DNA of 64,000 bases from Thiomicrorhabdus sp033238645 (GTDB taxonomy: Bacteria > Pseudomonadota > Gammaproteobacteria > Thiomicrospirales > Thiomicrospiraceae): NCBI GenBank assembly GCA_033238645.1, contig BQXR01000009.1, forward strand, positions 24,232 to 88,231. The letters are read 5' to 3'. A program made the position numbers and the translations under genes. Shown piece by piece: positions 61,786-64,000 of the stretch. Position 1 is the first letter of the stretch, and each line of letters begins with the position of its first letter. Under the pieces are notes generated by a model that did not search any database, was not told where the DNA came from, and saw only the letters and a list, made by a program, of their open reading frames with translations.

Positions 61786-62022
61786 ATGTCTAAAGTATGC
61801 CAAGTAACAGGAAAGCGTCCTGTAGTCGGTAACAATGTTTCTCACTCTCACCGTAAAACACGTCGTCGTTTCTTACCAAACTTGCATTCGCATCGTTTTT
61901 GGGTAGAAGCTGAGAGCCGTTTTGTTAAATTACGCGTAACTGCTGCAGGTATGCGTATTATTGATAAAAATGGTATTGACTCTGTGATCGCTGAGATGCG
62001 TTCACGTGGTGAGAAGGTCTAA
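61786..62022 (+). CDS. rpmB: 50S ribosomal protein L28
   Basis: 78 residues, the family's length: MSKVCQVTGKRPVVGNNVSH, SHRKTRRRFLPNLHSHRFWV, KLRVTAAGMRIIDKNGIDSV. It is followed 10 bp later by rpmG, the conserved operon. Confidence 0.98.
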   Translation: MSKVCQVTGKRPVVGNNVSHSHRKTRRRFLPNLHSHRFWVEAESRFVKLRVTAAGMRIIDKNGIDSVIAEMRSRGEKV

Positions 62023-62032
62023 GGAGACTGCC

Positions 62033-62185
62033 ATGCGCGAAAAAATTAAATTACAGTCTACAGAGTCTGCTTATTTTTATACTACTGATAAAAATAAAAA
62101 GAACATGGCTGGAAAATTTGAAATCAAGAAGTTCGATCCAGTGGTTCGTAAACACGTCTTGTTCAAAGAAGCTAAAATCAAATAA
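62033..62185 (+). CDS. rpmG: 50S ribosomal protein L33
   Basis: 50 residues, starting MREKIKLQSTESAYFYTTDK and ending FDPVVRKHVLFKEAKIK, which matches bacterial L33. The zinc-binding cysteines of the C+ form are absent, so this is the C- paralogue type that does not need zinc. AAGGAG lies upstream of the ATG at 62033. Confidence 0.97.
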   Translation: MREKIKLQSTESAYFYTTDKNKKNMAGKFEIKKFDPVVRKHVLFKEAKIK

Positions 62186-62208
62186 ATCTTATCCAGATGC
62201 GTTTGATC

Positions 62209-62237
62209 AAACCCGGTTCAAAAGACTGGGTTTTTTT
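62209..62237 (+). terminator. rho-independent terminator after rpmG
   Basis: AAACCCGGTT, CAAAAG loop, ACTGGGTTT (one G-U pair), followed by a T-run. Confidence 0.85.
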
Positions 62238-62447
62238 ATGCCTATCGAAAAGTAAAATATACAAATATAACGTTACACTTATTAGAGAGACTCGGCTGCT
62301 CTAACTTGGCTTAAATGATTGAAAATTTTAATTAGTCAACAGATAACGATTTAATAGGAAATGAAAGTATAGGAAGTTAAAAGCTGAATTGAAAATCCAG
62401 CCCTGGATTTATTGCAATAGAAATTGCAAAACGAGAGTATCAATTAT

Positions 62448-62732
62448 TTACTGTTCACCGTAGATAAGACGCTTAGCTGCTTGCATCGCAGGTGGAATCT
62501 TATCCCAACCCTTTGGATACTTGGTTGTCTCAAAATCACGCTTTGCATCAAACGCACTATCACAAGAGTCAAAAGACATTAAAGCCTGCCCGCGTTTCAT
62601 TACAATATAGCATGAACCATCGTATTCAACCTGATAAACTGAATTACACACTGTAGCCTCCCTGCTGCTGCCCATGTTTGAATCTATGACAGCTTGTTGT
62701 TTTGTATCTCTACTTACGTTATCGGGCTTCAT
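62448..62732 (-). CDS. hypothetical protein, 94 aa
   Basis: 94 residues, soluble, with no signal peptide or recognised domain. VYQVEYDGSCYIVMKRGQAL and FDSCDSAFDAKRDFETTKYP have three of its four cysteines. It is convergent with rpmG and divergent from mutM. It could be a real lineage-specific gene; coding potential is moderate. Confidence 0.55.
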   Translation of the reverse strand: MKPDNVSRDTKQQAVIDSNMGSSREATVCNSVYQVEYDGSCYIVMKRGQALMSFDSCDSAFDAKRDFETTKYPKGWDKIPPAMQAAKRLIYGEQ

Positions 62733-62895
62733 CTAAAATTCTTTATTAAAAGATTAATCGGTATACTTCAGTTCATCTACCTCTAAACATGAAATCGATG
62801 CGAGTATACACAATGATAGTGTTGTTAATTTGACAATTTGATTACAATATTTTTTACAAAGCTTGATAACTTTAATTTTATTAGGAACACAATTC

Positions 62896-63732
62896 ATGCC
62901 AGAATTACCCGAAGTAGAAACGACATGCCGCGGAATAGAACCACATATTGTAGATAAAATGATCATTCACTTTGTCATTAGAAACGGAAAATTACGCTGG
63001 CCCGTAGCTATAAAATTATGTGAAATACTACCTGGACTCTGCATCAATAAGGTCTCAAGGCGAGGTAAATATATTCTACTTGAAACTACTCAAGGCACCT
63101 TAATGATTCACCTGGGAATGTCAGGAAATCTTAGAGTACTTCCAGCAAACACACCTCTTTTAAAACATGACCATATAGAGATACAATTTGATTCAGGCAT
63201 AGTATTAAGATTTAATGACCCACGTAGGTTTGGGTCTATTCTCTGGCATGATATATCTCAAGGCGATATCAACAACCATAAACTCTTATTTAAACTTGCA
63301 CCAGAGCCTCTTAGCACAGAATTTAATGAAGATTTTTTCTACAGGGCAATTCATAACAGAAGAGTTGCTATAAAGAATTTAATGATGAATAGTCAGGTAG
63401 CTGTTGGTGCTGGAAATATCTATGCAAATGAGGCTCTATTTGTGTCTAGGATCAATCCAAAAAAACCTGGAAACTGCATCACAAAACAAGAGTGTGCTGA
63501 TATTGTGCAGAATATCAAAGCCGTGCTAAAAGAGTCAATCGAGCAGGGGGGAACAACGCTAAAGGATTTCGTAAAACCTGATGGCAAACCAGGCTACTTC
63601 GAACAACACCTAAATGTTTACGGACGTGAAAACCAACCCTGCCCAAAATGCTCAACACCAATCGAAAAAATTATAATTGCACAGAGATCCACTTTTTACT
63701 GCCCCTGTTGCCAGCCCGGTAAGGAGCAGTAA
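62896..63732 (+). CDS. mutM: formamidopyrimidine-DNA glycosylase
   Basis: 278 residues from ATG at 62896; the N-terminal PELPEVET provides the catalytic Pro after Met removal, so the start is certain. RRGKYILLE, HLGMSGNLRV, NDPRRFGSILW, VGAGNIYANEALF and the zinc finger (PCPKCSTPIEKII, YCPCCQPGK) complete the enzyme. It removes 8-oxoguanine and opens abasic sites. Confidence 0.97.
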   Translation: MPELPEVETTCRGIEPHIVDKMIIHFVIRNGKLRWPVAIKLCEILPGLCINKVSRRGKYILLETTQGTLMIHLGMSGNLRVLPANTPLLKHDHIEIQFDSGIVLRFNDPRRFGSILWHDISQGDINNHKLLFKLAPEPLSTEFNEDFFYRAIHNRRVAIKNLMMNSQVAVGAGNIYANEALFVSRINPKKPGNCITKQECADIVQNIKAVLKESIEQGGTTLKDFVKPDGKPGYFEQHLNVYGRENQPCPKCSTPIEKIIIAQRSTFYCPCCQPGKEQ

Positions 63733-63873
63733 GCAACCAAATCCTAATGTCCTAACAAGGACTTATAAAATCTACATTTTTGGCTTGTAGCCTATCTAAC
63801 AAGCCACCGAATTTCAGACTATACTAATCAAGTAAGGTTTTAATAAAAAAAACCACATAGCTAAATTTCATGC

Positions 63874-63915
63874 AAAAAAAAGCCCGCACAAGCATTAGCT
63901 ATGTACGGGCTTTTT
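63874..63915 (-). terminator. terminator of the rRNA operon
   Basis: AAAAGCCCG and CGGGCTTTT arms around a 19-nt loop, with A-runs on the left that read as Ts on the minus strand, 10 bp beyond the 5S 3' end. Confidence 0.85.
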
Positions 63916-63924
63916 AGAATATAA

Positions 63925-64000
63925 GCTTGGCAATGACCTACTCTCACATGGGACCTCCCACACTACCATCGGCGCTAAGACGTTTCACTACTGAGTTCGG
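63925..64000 (-). rRNA. rrf: 5S ribosomal RNA, 3' part (rest outside the window)
   Basis: On the minus strand the sequence runs from CCGAACTCAGTAGTGAAACG through GCGCCGATGGTAGTGTGGGA to ATGTGAGAGTAGGTCATTGCC, the 3' two-thirds of a gammaproteobacterial 5S rRNA. The rest of the rRNA operon must continue to the right. Confidence 0.97.

Noticed and set aside
62754..62966. 70-codon minus-strand frame across the mutM start
   Set aside because: It overlaps the catalytic N-terminus of mutM and its own sequence has no recognisable features.
63541..63551. GAGCAGGGGGG inside mutM as another copy of the dispersed motif
   Set aside because: EQGGTTLKDF is conserved in MutM proteins of other bacteria, so this match follows from the protein, and the AT flank of the motif is absent.
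1..64000. CRISPR arrays, phage genes, intact insertion sequences and a replication origin
   Set aside because: No regularly spaced repeats, transposase, integrase, phage structural genes or DnaA-box cluster were seen.

Overview
This window looks like the chromosome of an AT-rich gammaproteobacterium. Support comes from the full System I ccm operon, FolM and FolE2, PpnN, SrmB, YajQ, a Cys-free L33 and a SixA-like phosphatase. The many c-type cytochromes, the relics of a flavocytochrome c sulfide dehydrogenase gene and the ArsJ arsenate system suggest a respiratory, possibly sulfur- or metal-linked lifestyle. The species cannot be named from the sequence.

Layout. (1) 1-17.3 kb, all minus strand: an electron-transfer block. 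Read in the direction of transcription it holds a pentaheme cytochrome, an NHL beta-propeller lipoprotein, ccmABCDEFGHI, a small cytochrome c5, a tetraheme cytochrome, a parvulin-type isomerase, a 591-residue outer-membrane beta-barrel, two triheme c7-like cytochromes, two paralogous helical secreted proteins, a third triheme cytochrome, a secreted NHL propeller and the start of a second NHL lipoprotein that runs off the edge. I read it as a porin-cytochrome conduit encoded together with its heme-attachment machinery. (2) 17.5-20.7 kb: a TlpA-like lipoprotein and a hybrid histidine kinase (minus), with a divergent LuxR-type response regulator. (3) 20.8-36.5 kb: tRNA-Arg, hemH, folM, an exonuclease, the ArsJ/GAPDH arsenate pair, an Mqo-like enzyme, a CobW GTPase with FolE2, an aberrant metallo-beta-lactamase-fold protein, ppnN, a DEAD-box helicase and an EI24 membrane protein. 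(4) 36.5-43.9 kb: an aldehyde dehydrogenase, a MITE-like element, and c-di-GMP signalling genes (EAL-HDOD; a periplasmic binding protein overlapping a CHASE-PAS-GGDEF-EAL protein), then yidD. (5) 44-64 kb: ppk-ppx and housekeeping genes (nfo, pyrE, sixA-like, ompA-like, argB, yajQ, aminotransferase, dut, coaBC, radC, rpmB-rpmG, mutM), ending in the 3' part of a 5S rRNA on the minus strand.

The most unusual non-gene signal is a dispersed short repeat, consensus TTGAGCAGGGGGGGG. It occurs at 14 places from 18 kb onward, alone or as inverted pairs forming hairpins. It lies between genes and also inside five reading frames, mostly at positions that look like linkers. It is absent from the cytochrome block, which may therefore have a different history. 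Three decayed genes are also visible: a receiver/HD-GYP remnant, a lipoprotein gene with an in-frame amber codon, and a gutted fccB whose ATG appears to have become ATA.
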